Shown in pieces: positions 29,390 through 42,548 of a stretch of 64,000 nucleotides of DNA. Below the pieces are notes generated by a model, which made no database searches, was not told the DNA's origin, and saw only the letters and a program-made list of their open reading frames with translations. The DNA comes from Homoserinibacter gongjuensis (GTDB lineage: Bacteria; Actinomycetota; Actinomycetes; Actinomycetales; Microbacteriaceae). Location: NCBI RefSeq assembly GCF_030161875.1, contig NZ_BSVA01000001.1, forward strand, positions 1,922,001 through 1,986,000, given 5' to 3'. Made by a program: the position numbers and the translations under genes. Each line of letters starts with the position of its first letter. The stretch's first letter is position 1.

Positions 29390-30519
29390 ATGACCGATGC
29401 TTCGAACGGCGAACGCCGTTCCCGCTCGACGCCGTGCACCGCGCGGCGGGGGCGAGCTTCACCGACTTCGCGGGCTGGCAGATGCCGGTGCGCTACAGCT
29501 CCGACCTGGCCGAGCACCACGCGGTGCGCGAAGCCGCGGGGCTCTTCGATCTGAGCCACATGGCCGAGATCCTCGTGCTCGGCGGCGAGGCCCCCGCCGC
29601 ACTCGACTACGCCCTCGCCGGCCGCATCTCGGCGGTCGAGGAGGGCCAGGCCAAGTACAGCCTCCTGCTGGCGGAGGATGGCGGCATCATCGACGACCTC
29701 GTCGTGTATCGCACGGGCGCCGACCGCTTCCTCGTGGTGGCGAACGCCGGCAACCGAGCGGACGCCGTCGCGGCACTGCGTGAACGGGCCGCCGGTTTCG
29801 ACTGCGTCGTGGACGACGAGTCCGACGACATCGCCCTCATCGCCCTGCAGGGGCCGCGCTCCGAGGAGATCCTGCGGGGCGTCGAGGGCTTCGACATCCC
29901 CGAGCTCGACGGACTGCGCTACTACCGCGCCGTCACGGGCGACTTCCGCGGCCACGAGGTGCTCGTGGCCCGCACGGGCTACACGGGCGAGGACGGCTTC
30001 GAGTTCTACCTCGATCCGGATGCCGCGCCGGCGCTCTGGGAGGCGCTCGCGGAGACCGGTGCCGGCGCCGGACTCGTGCCGTGCGGCCTCGCGGCGCGCG
30101 ACACGCTGCGTCTCGAGGCCGGCATGCCGCTCTACGGGCACGAGCTCTCCCGATCGACCCTGCCCCAGCAGGTGGGGCTCGGGCGACTGCCCGTGCTCGG
30201 CAAGCCGGGCGGATTCGTGGGTGAGGCGGCGGTCACCGCGGGGCCTGACGCCGACGCACCGGTGCTCGTGGGGCTCGCCGCCGAGGGCCGCCGGGCCGGA
30301 CGTGCCGACTACGCGGTCTTCGCATCCGAGGATGCCGCCGAGCCGGCAGGCGTCGTCACGAGCGGCGTGCTCTCGCCGACCCTCGGCCATCCGATCGCCA
30401 TGGCGCTCGTGCACCCCGACCTCCACGAGGTCGGCACCACCGTCTTCATCGACGTGCGGGGAACACGCATTCCCGCCTCCGTCGTGACCCTGCCGTTCTA
30501 CTCGAGAAAGAAGAACTGA
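29390..30519 (+). CDS. gcvT: Glycine cleavage system T protein (frame broken near start)
   Basis: Aminomethyltransferase: releases ammonia from the H-protein-bound aminomethyl group and loads tetrahydrofolate. Motifs are [44 protein letters not shown] and [15 protein letters not shown]. The ATG at 29390 (GGAG upstream) reads [11 protein letters not shown] and loses frame at 29421-29423. One added C gives [19 protein letters not shown]. Without it, translation would have to begin at an unsupported GTG inside the leader. Restored length is about 376 residues. Confidence 0.9.
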
Positions 30520-30888
30520 TGCCCGAGCTCGACCCGCTCTGAAGTACACCGCCGAACACGAGTGGGTCGCCGTCGACGGCGACGTCGCCCGCATCGGCAT
30601 CACCTCATACGCCGCCGAGAAGCTCGGCGATGTCGTGTTCGTCGAGTTGCCCGCCGTGGGCTCCTCGGTGGCCTCGGGTCGCGTCGTCGGGGAGATCGAG
30701 TCGACCAAGTCGGTCGGCGAGCTCTACGCCCCGCTCGACGGCGAGGTGGTCGAAGCCAACCAGGCGGTGGTCGACGACCCCTCGCTCGTGAACTCCGACC
30801 CGTTCGGAGCCGGATGGATGATCGCGGTGCGCTTCACGGAGCTTCCCGAGCTGCTCACCGCCGACGCGTACGCGGCGCTGATCGCGGA

Positions 30889-30892
<4 letters not shown>
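30519..30892 (+). CDS. gcvH: Glycine cleavage system H protein (frame broken near start)
   Basis: Lipoyl carrier of the glycine cleavage complex, 124 residues when restored. [38 protein letters not shown] is followed by the lipoylation site [16 protein letters not shown] (K of ESTKS) and [13 protein letters not shown]. The ATG overlaps the gcvT stop (TGATG). From it MPELDPL meets a stop at once. One base added between 30533 and 30541 joins it to LKYTAEHEW. The end overlaps gcvP by 4 bases. Confidence 0.92.
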
Positions 30893-33707
<2,815 letters not shown>

Positions 33708-33733
33708 GCCCTCTCGACGCTTCGCGCAACACA

Positions 33734-33780
33734 GGTGGTTGAGGAGCGTCGTGCGGAGCGCGGCGCGTCTCGAAACCGCC
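33734..33780 (+). repeat. GGTTGAGGAGCG...GCGTCTCGAAACC repeat, copy A
   Basis: Begins GGTGGTTGAGGAGCG and ends GCGTCTCGAAACCGCC with a 17-base variable middle. It lies 27 bases after the gcvP stop. Confidence 0.65.
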
Positions 33781-33803
33781 GTCGCGAGTGTTCGTCGGGT
33801 CGA

Positions 33804-33836
33804 GGCTTCGAGACGCGGCTGCGCCGCTCCTCAGCC
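33804..33836 (-). repeat. Same repeat family, copy B, inverted
   Basis: On the minus strand it reads GGCTGAGGAGCG, a short middle, then GCGTCTCGAAGCC. Inverted relative to copy A, so the pair can fold. A decayed third copy (GGTGGCTGAGGAGCGG on the minus strand) lies at 33878-33893. Confidence 0.65.
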
Positions 33837-34105
33837 AGCTCTGGTGGCTCGGCCGGGCGGCGGCAGATCGAAGCGGGCCGCTCCTCAGCCACCTCTGGCC
33901 GCTCAGCCGGGGGCGGGGGCAGGTCGAAGCGCTTGGCCCCGTCGCCGGGAGGGGGCAGTTCGAAGCGGGGGGCTCCGGCGGGGGAGGGGGCAGGGCGGGC
34001 CCGTCTGCAGGCTCCTGGCTCTGCGTCGCGGTCGCCGACTCCCCCGGGTCGGGCTGAGACATGCGAGAGATTCTACGCCCGCTGCGAAAGGGCTCGGGAG
34101 TCCCC

Positions 34106-34899
34106 CTAACCGGGGAGGCCGAACAGCCCCGGCCACCAGCCGGCGGCGAGCGGATAGCCGACGAACACCACGGCATCGAGCACGAAGTGGGCCACGAGGA
34201 ACGGCAGCAGCCGTCCGGTGCGCGCGTAGAGCCATCCGAACAGCAAGCCCATGAGCAGGTTGCCGATGAAGGCGCCCGGGCCCTGATACAGGTGGTAGCT
34301 CGCGCGCAGCACCGAGGTGGCCACGATGATCGGCCAGATGCCCCAGCCCAACTGCTTGAGCCGGGCGAAGAGGTAGCCGAGCACGACGAACTCCTCCTGC
34401 ACCGAGGCCCGCGCCGCCGAGAGCAGCAGCACGGGGATGGTCCACCAGTAGTCGCCGAGGCCGTCGGGCCGGATGGCCACGAACAGCCCGAGCGCGCGGC
34501 CGAGCGCGTAGAGCCCGAGCCCGGGGATGCCGATGGCGGCCACGAGACCGACCCCCAGGCCACGTCGCGACCGACGCGACCGCCGCCGAGCCCCAGCCGG
34601 TGCAGGTGCGGCGGCCGCGACGACCACAGCAGGAAGCACACGAGCAGCACGGGCGCGAGCGCGAAGGCGTTGCCGAGCAGCTGGTAGACGAGGTCGAACA
34701 CCTCGCGTTCGCTCAGCGAGGGGTTGAGCACGGCGCTCTGATCGCCGAGGGCGGTGCCTCTCGTGAGGCGCGCGACCAGGGCGACGATCGCGTACACCGC
34801 CGACTGCCCGAGCCCGAGGCTCAGCACGACCGCGATCTCCCACCAGATGCGGCCTTGCGAGGGCGTCGACGTCGTGATCGGCTCCTCCGGCGCGGGCAT
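34106..34899 (-). CDS. CPBP-family intramembrane protease-like protein (frame broken once)
   Basis: About 264 residues with roughly seven membrane helices. The Abi/CPBP motifs are present: ARASVQEEFVVLGYLFARLK (EE followed by a spaced aromatic residue and R), SSVLRASYHLYQG-type H motif (ATSVLRASYHLYQGPGAF) and HFVLDAVVFVGYPL with His and Asp. Related proteins process prenylated CaaX proteins or act in bacteriocin immunity. The frame breaks at the five-base run 34552-34556. One added base gives DVAWGVGLVAAIGIPGLGL. Confidence 0.85.
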
Positions 34900-35150
34900 G
34901 CGTCGATGCTAACCGGGCGCGAGGCTCCGGATGCCGGATGCCACGGGAGTGCGGATCGCACCATTCCGGCACCGCGATGAGAAATCCTGCGCATGTGGAG
35001 GTATCGCGCAAAAATCCCGCGTCGCGGTTTCCTCCATGTAACGATTCCGCGATCCGGTTTGGCGGTCGCGACATCGAGACTTAAGGTTGCACGCATCACC
35101 GCCATGCGCGCGCACGCCCGCATGGCGTCACATTGTGTACAGGAGGAACC
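34900..35150 (+). promoter_or_regulatory. Upstream region of the oligopeptide importer operon
   Basis: Noticeably AT-richer than its surroundings (AAAAATCC, AACGATTCC, GACTTAAGG). It holds GCCATGCG (35101-35108) inverted as CGCATGGC (35119-35126) around a 10-base spacer, and a looser pair GTGGAGGTATCGCG/CGCGGTTTCCTCCAT near 34995-35037. Likely promoter plus regulator sites; no hexamers can be assigned safely. Confidence 0.45.
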
Positions 35151-36782
35151 GTGCGAATCACTCGCATCGCAGCAGCAGCCGGGGGCATCGCAGTCGCCGC
35201 CGCGCTTGTCCTCTCCGGTTGCTCGTCGGACAACGGCGGCAACAACAACGGAGGAGGATCGGCATCGACCGGCGTCGTCAACGTCGCCTGGGGCGAGCCG
35301 GAGAACCCGCTGATCCCAGCCAACACCAACGAAGTCAACGGCGGTCAGGTTCTCAACAACATGTTCGCCGGTCTGGTCTATTACAAGGCCGACGGCTCGT
35401 GGGACTACGACGCCGCAGAGTCGATCGAGTCCGACGACTACATCAACTGGACGATCAAGCTCAAGGCTGACCAGACGTTCTCGGACGGCACGCCGGTCAC
35501 GGCCGACTCGTTCGTGAAGGCCTGGCAGTGGGCCGCGTCGAACCCCGACCTCCTGAACCAGTGGTGGTTCATCGACGCGATCGCGTTCGAGGGCGGCACC
35601 TACGACGGTGGCGAGGACACCCTGGCGCTCGACGTCGTCGACGACACCACCTTCACCGTCAAGCTCGCCCAGCCGCGCGCGGACTTCCCGGTGGCCCTCG
35701 GCTACACGGTGTTCTTCCCGCTGCCCGAGTCGTTCTTCGACGACCCGGACGCGTTCGGTGACGCCCCCGTCGGCAACGGCCCCTACAAGCTCAGCGAAGA
35801 CGGATGGGTGCACGGCGAGAGCCTGAACCTCGTGCCGAACGAGAGCTACACCGGCCCGCGCAAGGCTCAGAACGGTGGACTCAACTTCATCGTCTACGCC
35901 ACGCAGGACGCCGCGTACGCCGACCTCCTCTCGGACAACGTCGATGTCATCGACACCGTTCCGACGAGCGCGCTCGAGACCTACAAGGACGACCTGGGCG
36001 ACCGTGCCGTCGAGCAGGGTTCGGCCGTGTTCCAGTCGTTCACCATGAACTACAACCTCGAGCACTTCGGTAACGACGACGAGGGCAAGCTGCGTCGCGC
36101 CGCGATCTCGCACGCCATCAACCGCGCCGAGATCACCGACGTGATCTTCCAGGGCACCCGCCAGCCCGCCGAGGACTTCACCTCGCCGGTCATCGCGGGC
36201 TTCGACCCCGAGGGCATCGAGGGCTCCGACGTCATGGAGTACGACGTCGACAAGGCCAAGGAGCTCTGGGCTCAGGCTGACACGATCAACCCCTGGTCGG
36301 GCACCTTCCAGCTCGCCTACAACGCGGATGGCGGCCACCAGGAGTGGGTCGACGCGACCGTCAACTCGATCAAGAACGCTCTCGGCATCGACGCCGTCGG
36401 CCTCCCGTACCCCGACTTCGCGGGGCTGCGCACCGAGGTCAACGACCGTACGATCAAGGCCGCGTTCCGTACCGGATGGCAGTTCGACTTCCCGTCGCAG
36501 GCCAACATCCTGGGTGCGCTCTACGTGACGGGTGCCGGCTCGAACGACGCCGATTACTCGAACGCCAACTTCGACAAGCTGTTCCGTGAGGGCCTCGCCG
36601 CCCCCACCCAGGAGGAGCAGTCGGAGCTCTTCAATGAGGCTCAGGGTCAGCTCTTCGAGGACCTGCCCGCGATCCCGCTGTGGTACGGCTCGGTTACCGC
36701 CGGGTACTCCTCGCTGGTCGACAACGTGGAGTACGGCTGGGACAGCTGGCCGATCCTCTACAACGTGACCAAGTCCGAATAA
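35151..36782 (+). CDS. oppA: Oligopeptide ABC transporter substrate-binding lipoprotein
   Basis: 543 residues, family 5 extracellular binding protein. The signal peptide VRITRIAAAAGGIAVAAALVL ends in lipobox LSGC with the lipidated Cys24. A Gly/Asn-rich linker (NNGGNNNGGG type) then leads to the mature domain with NTNEVNGGQVLNNMFAGL, WTIKLKADQTFSDGTPVTADSFVKAW and a C-terminal NVEYGWDSWPIL. The GTG start has AGGAGG 4 bases upstream, the strongest ribosome-binding site here. Codon use is less GC-biased than neighbours, as in abundant proteins. First gene of the operon. Confidence 0.92.
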   Translation: MRITRIAAAAGGIAVAAALVLSGCSSDNGGNNNGGGSASTGVVNVAWGEPENPLIPANTNEVNGGQVLNNMFAGLVYYKADGSWDYDAAESIESDDYINWTIKLKADQTFSDGTPVTADSFVKAWQWAASNPDLLNQWWFIDAIAFEGGTYDGGEDTLALDVVDDTTFTVKLAQPRADFPVALGYTVFFPLPESFFDDPDAFGDAPVGNGPYKLSEDGWVHGESLNLVPNESYTGPRKAQNGGLNFIVYATQDAAYADLLSDNVDVIDTVPTSALETYKDDLGDRAVEQGSAVFQSFTMNYNLEHFGNDDEGKLRRAAISHAINRAEITDVIFQGTRQPAEDFTSPVIAGFDPEGIEGSDVMEYDVDKAKELWAQADTINPWSGTFQLAYNADGGHQEWVDATVNSIKNALGIDAVGLPYPDFAGLRTEVNDRTIKAAFRTGWQFDFPSQANILGALYVTGAGSNDADYSNANFDKLFREGLAAPTQEEQSELFNEAQGQLFEDLPAIPLWYGSVTAGYSSLVDNVEYGWDSWPILYNVTKSE

Positions 36783-36798
36783 GGACTCGTTCCGTTCA

Positions 36799-36844
36799 AC
36801 GCACCGTGGGGCGGCGTCTCGGCGCCGCCCCACGGGGTGCGTTC
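36799..36844 (+). terminator. Strong hairpin between oppA and oppB
   Basis: AACGCACC plus GTGGGGCGGCG pairs with CGCCGCCCCAC plus a GGTGCGTT end, nearly 19 bp with a small bulge and a TCTCGG loop. No T-run follows. It likely acts as a partial terminator or 3' stabiliser that raises oppA expression over the permease genes. Confidence 0.7.
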
Positions 36845-36874
36845 ACCCCGAATCTCTGAAACGCTGTAAACCCT

Positions 36875-37804
36875 ATGATCTGGTACATCATCCGGCGCCT
36901 GCTGCAGGGCATCCCGGTGTTCTTCGGGTCGACGTTCATCATCTTCTCGATGGTGTTCGCGATGCCGGGCAACCCGGTGCTGCGCATGTTCGGCGACCGC
37001 ACCCCGTCGCCCGAGCAGATCGCGGCACTCGAGGCGAAGTTCCACCTCGACCAGCCCTTCCTGTCGCGCTACTTCCTCTATCTCGGCGACGTGCTGCAGG
37101 GCAACCTCGGCACGACCTACGCGGGCCAGTCGGTCAACGAGATCCTCGCCCGCACCTTCCCGACGACGCTGCGTCTCGCGCTGCTCGCCGTCGTCATCCA
37201 GCTCGGCATCGGTGTGCTGGCGGGGCTCATCGCCGGCCTGCGCAAGGGCGGCGTCTTCGACAACGCGTCGCTCGTCATCACGCTGCTCATCATCTCGATG
37301 CCCGTCTTCGTCTTCGCCTTCGTGGCGCAGTGGCTGTTCGGCATCCAGCTCGGCTGGGCCCGACCGACAGTGGGGCCAGGCGCTCCATGGAGTGATCTCT
37401 TACTCCCTGCCATCGTGCTCGCGGGCCTCAACCTCGCCTACGTGCTGCGCCTCACGCGCGCGTCGGTGATCGAGACCAGCCAGAACGACTTCGTGCGCAT
37501 GGCGTACGGCAAGGGCCTTACGCGAGGGCGCGTGATCCCCGTGCACATCCTGCGCAACTCGATGATCCCCGTCACCACGAACATCGCCGCCGACTTCGGC
37601 ATCCTGATCGTCGGGGCGACGGTCACCGAGGGCATCTTCAACGTGCCAGGTGTCGGCAACGAGCTGTTCAAAGCCATCAACCGACACGACACCCCCGAGA
37701 TCGTCTCGATCGTGACGATCCTCGTGATCGTCTACGTGCTCGTGAACATCGCCATCGACCTCCTCTACGGAGTGCTCGACCCGAGGATCCGCTATGTCAA
37801 GTAA
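36875..37804 (+). CDS. oppB: Oligopeptide ABC transporter permease
   Basis: 309 residues, six membrane helices, BPD_transp_1 family: MIWYIIRRLLQGIPVFFGSTF at the start, conserved YAGQSVNEILARTFPTTLRLAL, and the EAA loop region MAYGKGLTRGRVIPVHILRNSMIPV that contacts the ATPase. The stop overlaps the start of the next permease by 11 bases. Confidence 0.93.
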   Translation: MIWYIIRRLLQGIPVFFGSTFIIFSMVFAMPGNPVLRMFGDRTPSPEQIAALEAKFHLDQPFLSRYFLYLGDVLQGNLGTTYAGQSVNEILARTFPTTLRLALLAVVIQLGIGVLAGLIAGLRKGGVFDNASLVITLLIISMPVFVFAFVAQWLFGIQLGWARPTVGPGAPWSDLLLPAIVLAGLNLAYVLRLTRASVIETSQNDFVRMAYGKGLTRGRVIPVHILRNSMIPVTTNIAADFGILIVGATVTEGIFNVPGVGNELFKAINRHDTPEIVSIVTILVIVYVLVNIAIDLLYGVLDPRIRYVK

Positions 37805-38804
37805 GAATCCTGTCCGCAGAGCGCCGCGCTTCGTCGCCGAGGTCGACGAGGGCGGCCTCGGCGCCGTCGACGCGGTGCGCGTGAGCGACCGCAAGTCGAA
37901 CCTCTGGCTCGACGCGTGGCGTGACCTGCGGAGCCGCTGGATGTTCTGGATCTCGGCGGTGATCATCCTCTTCATCGTGTTCGTGGCGATCTTCCCGGGC
38001 GTGTTCACCTCGGTGCCGCCGAACGACAACTGCATCCTGAGCGTGCAGACCCAGGCGCAAGCCGAGGAGTTCGGCGTGCCGGTGGGAACCCGCATCTCGA
38101 ACCACGGGCCGCTGCCCGGGCACCCGCTCGGCTTCACCAAGCAGGGCTGCGACGTGTTCTCGCGCATCGTGCACGGAACCGGCACGTCGCTCTCGGTCGG
38201 CATCATCGTCACGGTGCTCGTGGCGATCATGGGCATCGTGCTCGGCGCCTTCGCCGGCTACTTCGGCGGCTGGCTCGACTCGTTCCTGATGCGCATCGGC
38301 GACATCTTCTTCGCGATCCCCTACATCCTCGCGGCGGTCGTGATCATGTCGATGTTCTTGCACGACCGGAACATCTGGATCATCTCGCTCGCGATCGGGT
38401 TCTTCGCCTGGCCATCGACGGCGCGCATCCTGAGATCCGAGGTGCTGCGCGTGAAACAGCTGGACTTCGTGACCGCATCCGAGGCGATCGGTCTCTCGAA
38501 GTTCCGCACGATGTTCACGCACGTCATGCCGAACTCGATCGCACCCGTCATCATCATCTCGACGGTGGGTCTCGCCGGCGCCATCACGGCCGAAGCGACG
38601 CTCTCGTTCCTCGGGGTCGGCCTGCCCAACAACATCTTCATGTCGTGGGGCAATGACATCTCGGCCGCCCAGACGAGCCTGCGCACCGCGCCGCAGACGC
38701 TCATCTACCCCTCGATCGCGCTGTCGCTGACGGTGCTCGCCTTCATCATGCTCGGCGAGACGGTGCGCGACGCGCTCGACCCGAAGGCGAGGGCTACCCG
38801 ATGA
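37794..38804 (+). CDS. oppC: Oligopeptide ABC transporter permease, second subunit
   Basis: 336 residues. A cytoplasmic N-terminus (OppC_N) leads to LRSRWMFWISAVIILFIVFVA, then an extracytoplasmic segment (PPNDNCILSVQTQAQAEEFG) with two cysteines. Five further helices include the EAA loop VTASEAIGLSKFRTMFTHVMPNSIAPV and LSFLGVGLPNNIFMSWGNDI. ATGA overlap with the ATPase gene. Confidence 0.93.
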   Translation: MSSKNPVRRAPRFVAEVDEGGLGAVDAVRVSDRKSNLWLDAWRDLRSRWMFWISAVIILFIVFVAIFPGVFTSVPPNDNCILSVQTQAQAEEFGVPVGTRISNHGPLPGHPLGFTKQGCDVFSRIVHGTGTSLSVGIIVTVLVAIMGIVLGAFAGYFGGWLDSFLMRIGDIFFAIPYILAAVVIMSMFLHDRNIWIISLAIGFFAWPSTARILRSEVLRVKQLDFVTASEAIGLSKFRTMFTHVMPNSIAPVIIISTVGLAGAITAEATLSFLGVGLPNNIFMSWGNDISAAQTSLRTAPQTLIYPSIALSLTVLAFIMLGETVRDALDPKARATR

Positions 38805-40521
38805 GCGCACTGGAACCCCTGCTCAAGATCGAGAACCTCGAGGTCGCGTTCAAGACGCAGGACGGCGTCGTGCCGGCCGTGCGCGGCGTGAGCTTCGACG
38901 TGTACCCGGGCGAGACGGTCGCGATCGTGGGCGAATCGGGGTCGGGCAAGTCGACGACCGCGCACGCGATCATCAACCTGCTCCCCGGCAGCGGACGCAT
39001 CACGGGTGGCAAGGTGCTGTTCGAGGGTCGCGACCTGACGCAGTTCAAGCGCCACGAGATGGAGTCCCTGCGCGGGCGCGAGATCGGTCTCGTTCCCCAG
39101 GACCCGATGAACTCGCTCAACCCCGTGCACCGCATCGGGTTCCAGGTGGAGGAGACCATCCGGGCCAACGGGCTCGCGACCTCGCGCCGCGAGGTGCGCA
39201 AGCGCGCCATCCAGGTGCTCAAGGATGCGGGGCTCGCGGATGCCGATCAGCGGCTGCGGCAGTTCCCCCACGAGTTCTCGGGGGTATGCGCCAGCGCGTG
39301 CTCATCAGCATCGGCCTGTCGTCGCATCCGAAGCTCCTGATCGCCGACGAGCCGACGAGCGCGCTCGACGTGACGGTGCAGAAGGTCATCCTCGACCACC
39401 TCGAGAGCCTCACGACCGAGAGCAACACGGCGGTCATCTTCATCACGCACGACCTCGGCCTCGCCGCGGAGCGTGCCGAGAACCTCGTGGTGATGCACCG
39501 CGGGCGCATCGTCGAGTCGGGGCCCGCGCGCGAGATCCTGCAGGATCCGCAGCATCCCTACACGCAGCGTCTCGTGGCGGCGGCTCCGAGCCTCGCCTCT
39601 CAGCGCATCCAGTCGGCCGTCTCGCGCGGCACGAGCCTCGACGCGGAGGAGACGAAGGGCGCCGACGCGTCGGTCGACCTCGTCTCGGTCGCCGAGCGCA
39701 CGGTCGAATCGGCGGGAGACGCATCCACGCCCGTGATCGAGTTCCGCGACGTCACGAAGGTCTTCAAGATCCGCACGGGTGGGCCGCGGTCGATCCCGTT
39801 CACCGCGGTCGACAACGTCTCGTTCCAGGTGCCCAAGGGCTCGACGATGGCGCTCGTGGGGGAGTCGGGGTCGGGCAAGTCGACGGCCGCGAAGCTCTTG
39901 CTGCGGCTGGAGGACATCACCTCGGGGTCGATCCACGTCGACGGCAAGGACGTGGCCAAGCTCGGCAAGCAGGAGCTCATGCGCCTGCGCAGCAAGATGC
40001 AGCCCGTGTTCCAGGACCCGTACGGATCGCTCGACCCGCTGCACAACATCGGCAACACGATCGCCGAGCCGCTCAACGTGCACAAGCTGGGCGACGCCGC
40101 GTCGCGTAAGGCGCGCGTGCGTGAGGTGCTCGAGCAGGTGGCTCTGCCGGAGACGGTGCTGACGCGGTACCCGAACGAGCTCTCCGGTGGTCAGCGCCAG
40201 CGTGTCGCGATCGCTCGCGCTCTCGCGCTCAAGCCCGAGATCGTCGTGCTCGACGAGGCCGTCTCGGCCCTCGACGTGCTCGTGCAGGCGCAGGTGCTCA
40301 ACCTGCTGGCCGAGCTGCAGTCGGAGCTCGACCTCACCTACCTGTTCATCACGCACGACCTCGCGGTCGTGCGCGTGATCGCCGACCATGTGACGGTGAT
40401 GCAGCGGGGCAAAGTGGTGGAGCAATCGACGGTCGACGAGGTCTTCGACAACCCGAAGACCGAGTACACGCGTGAGCTGCTCGCCGCGATCCCCGGGGCC
40501 GACATCCCGCTCGGGGTGTGA
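38801..40521 (+). CDS. Fused oligopeptide ABC ATPase, DppD-DppF type (frame broken once)
   Basis: About 573 residues carrying two complete ATPase domains that are separate proteins in E. coli. Domain 1: Walker A VGESGSGKSTTAHA, signature FSGGMRQRVL and Walker B LIADEPTSALDVT. Domain 2: Walker A VGESGSGKSTAAKLL, signature LSGGQRQRVAIARAL and Walker B VVLDEAVSALDVL. A linker (residues about 280-320) joins them. The frame breaks inside the first signature at the G run 39280-39284. One added G restores HEFSGGMRQR. Energises OppB/OppC. Confidence 0.92.
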
Positions 40522-40592
40522 ACCGGTCGACACCGAGCCGGGTGGGGAGCGCATCGCGCGGCGATACGCCTCTCGGAACCTGCGACCGCGCT

Positions 40593-40598
40593 TAGGGT
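40593..40598 (+). promoter_or_regulatory. -10 element of the second binding-protein gene
   Basis: TAGGGT, 7 bases before GTG 40606, giving this gene its own promoter. Confidence 0.45.
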
Positions 40599-40605
40599 GG
40601 ACAGG

Positions 40606-42458
40606 GTGAGAACCCCCGTCTGCTCGCGCTCGTCGCCGCCACTCTCGTGGCGGCGACGGCGCTCGCGGGCTGCACTGAGCAGGACACCGTGGTGGAGGGT
40701 TCCCGGGCCACCGTGGCCGTCACGGGCTCGCTCACCTCCCTCAACGCGAACAGCACCTATGGCCGCGCATCGAGCCTCAACGCCGACGTCGCCTACCTCA
40801 CGGGCAGCTCCTTCGCCTACCCGGATGCCGACTACGCGTTGGTGCACGACACGAGCTTCGGCACCGCGGAGGTGACCGAACGCGATCCGCTGACCGTGCG
40901 CTACACGATCGCCGACGACGTCGTCTGGTCGGATGGGGTGCCCGTCACCCCCGCGGACCTGCTGCTCGCGTGGGCGGCCAACTCGGGCTCGCTCGACACC
41001 CCCGACCTCGACGTCGACGCCTACATCGACCCCGAGACGGGTCGGTTCGGCGAGCTGCCCGACGACATCGTGTACTTCGACGGGGCGCGCGGCCGCGGGC
41101 TCGAGCTCGCGACGCAGACGCCTCAGCTCGGCGACGACGGTCGCTCGCTCTTCGTGCACTACGACGCGTTCACGCCCGCCTGGGAGACCGCGCTCGCGCC
41201 CGGTCTTCCCGCGCACATCGTGGCCTCTCGCGCCCTCGGCCTCTCCTTGCGCGCTGACGACACGGCGGCGACCGCCGACCCGGATGACGCCGAGGCGCGC
41301 CACGCGCAGCAGGCCCTCGTCGATGCGGTCGCCGACGGCGACACGGCGGCGCTCTCGGCCATCGCGGATGTCTGGAACGGTGCGTACGACCTCACCGGCG
41401 CCGAGCCGGACGCCGAGCTGCTCGTGGCCAACGGTCCCTACCTGGTGTCGGCCGTGGCCGACGGCGCGGTGACGCTCACGGCCAATCCGCGCTACCGGGG
41501 TTCGCGCGCGCCGACGATCGAGACGATCGTGCTGACCACCATCGGCGACCCCGACGAACTCGTGCGGCGGCTGCGCGCGGGCGAGGTCGACGTGGCATCG
41601 CCCGCCCCCGACGCCGAGCTGGCAGGTGAGCTCGGCGACATCCCGGGCCTCGCCGTCACGGCGGGCTCGGAGGCGACGTTCGAGCATCTCGACCTGCAGT
41701 TCGCCGACTCGAAGAGCGGGCTCTTCGACGACGAACGCGTGCGGCGGGCGTTCCTGCATGTCGTGCCGCGGCAGCAGATCGTCGACGAACTCGTAGCCCC
41801 CGTGCAGGCGGATGCCGGCCAGCTCGATTCCTTCGTATTGCGTCCCGGCGTCGAGGGCTACGACGAGGCGATCGCCGAGAACGGCTCGGCCGAGTACCAG
41901 TCGACCGACGTCGATGCCGCGAAGGAACTGCTCGAGCAGGCCGGCGTCACCTCGCCCGAGGTGTGCATCCTGTACGACCGCAGTGACGAGCGGCGGGCCG
42001 CGGAGTTCGCGGTCATCACCACCTCGGCCGCCCGTGCCGGCTTCCGGGTGACCGACTGCTCACGCCCCGACTGGTCGAGTCTGCTGGGCGTCGCGGGCGC
42101 CTACGACGCCGCGCTCTTCGCCTGGGACACCACGCGGCTCGGCCCGTCCGCGATCGCCGCGGTCTTCCGCAGCGACTCCCAGATCGCCAACCTCAATCGT
42201 TTCGCCGACCCCGAGGCCGACGCCCTCGTCGACGAGATCGCGGGCAGCGACGACCCCGAGACGCAGACGGCGGCGCTGCAGAAGCTCGACGCGATCCTGT
42301 GGGCGGATGCCTACGGCGTACCGCTGTTCGCGCATCCGACGCTCACGGCCGTCTCCGACCGCCTGACCGGCGTCAGCCGCTCGCCGCTCGCGCGGGGAGT
42401 GCTCTGGAACGCCTGGCAGTGGGCCCCGGCGAGCCCGTCGCCGAGCCCCGCCGGCTGA
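40606..42458 (+). CDS. Second family 5 ABC substrate-binding lipoprotein (frame broken in signal peptide)
   Basis: About 617 residues. The GTG at 40606 reads VRTP and loses frame at the C run 40613-40617. One added C gives [23 protein letters not shown], a signal peptide with lipobox LAGC and lipidated Cys23. The mature part has SBP_bac_5 features: [64 protein letters not shown]. It is divergent from OppA and may give the importer a second specificity or serve another transporter. A prolyl/serine tail ends it. Confidence 0.87.
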
Positions 42459-42548
42459 CGCATCCCGCGCGCTCGGTGGCTCTCCGCTAGGATGGAACGT
42501 CGCCCACTCGGCGCCGACGACTCCCCTCTCAGCATCCGAGGTCTCTGC

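Noticed and set aside
42492..42548. TypA start at the ATG at 42492
   Set aside because: This ATG overlaps the TAGGAT hexamer and adds 19 residues with no TypA similarity. The ATG at 42549 puts the P loop at the family position.
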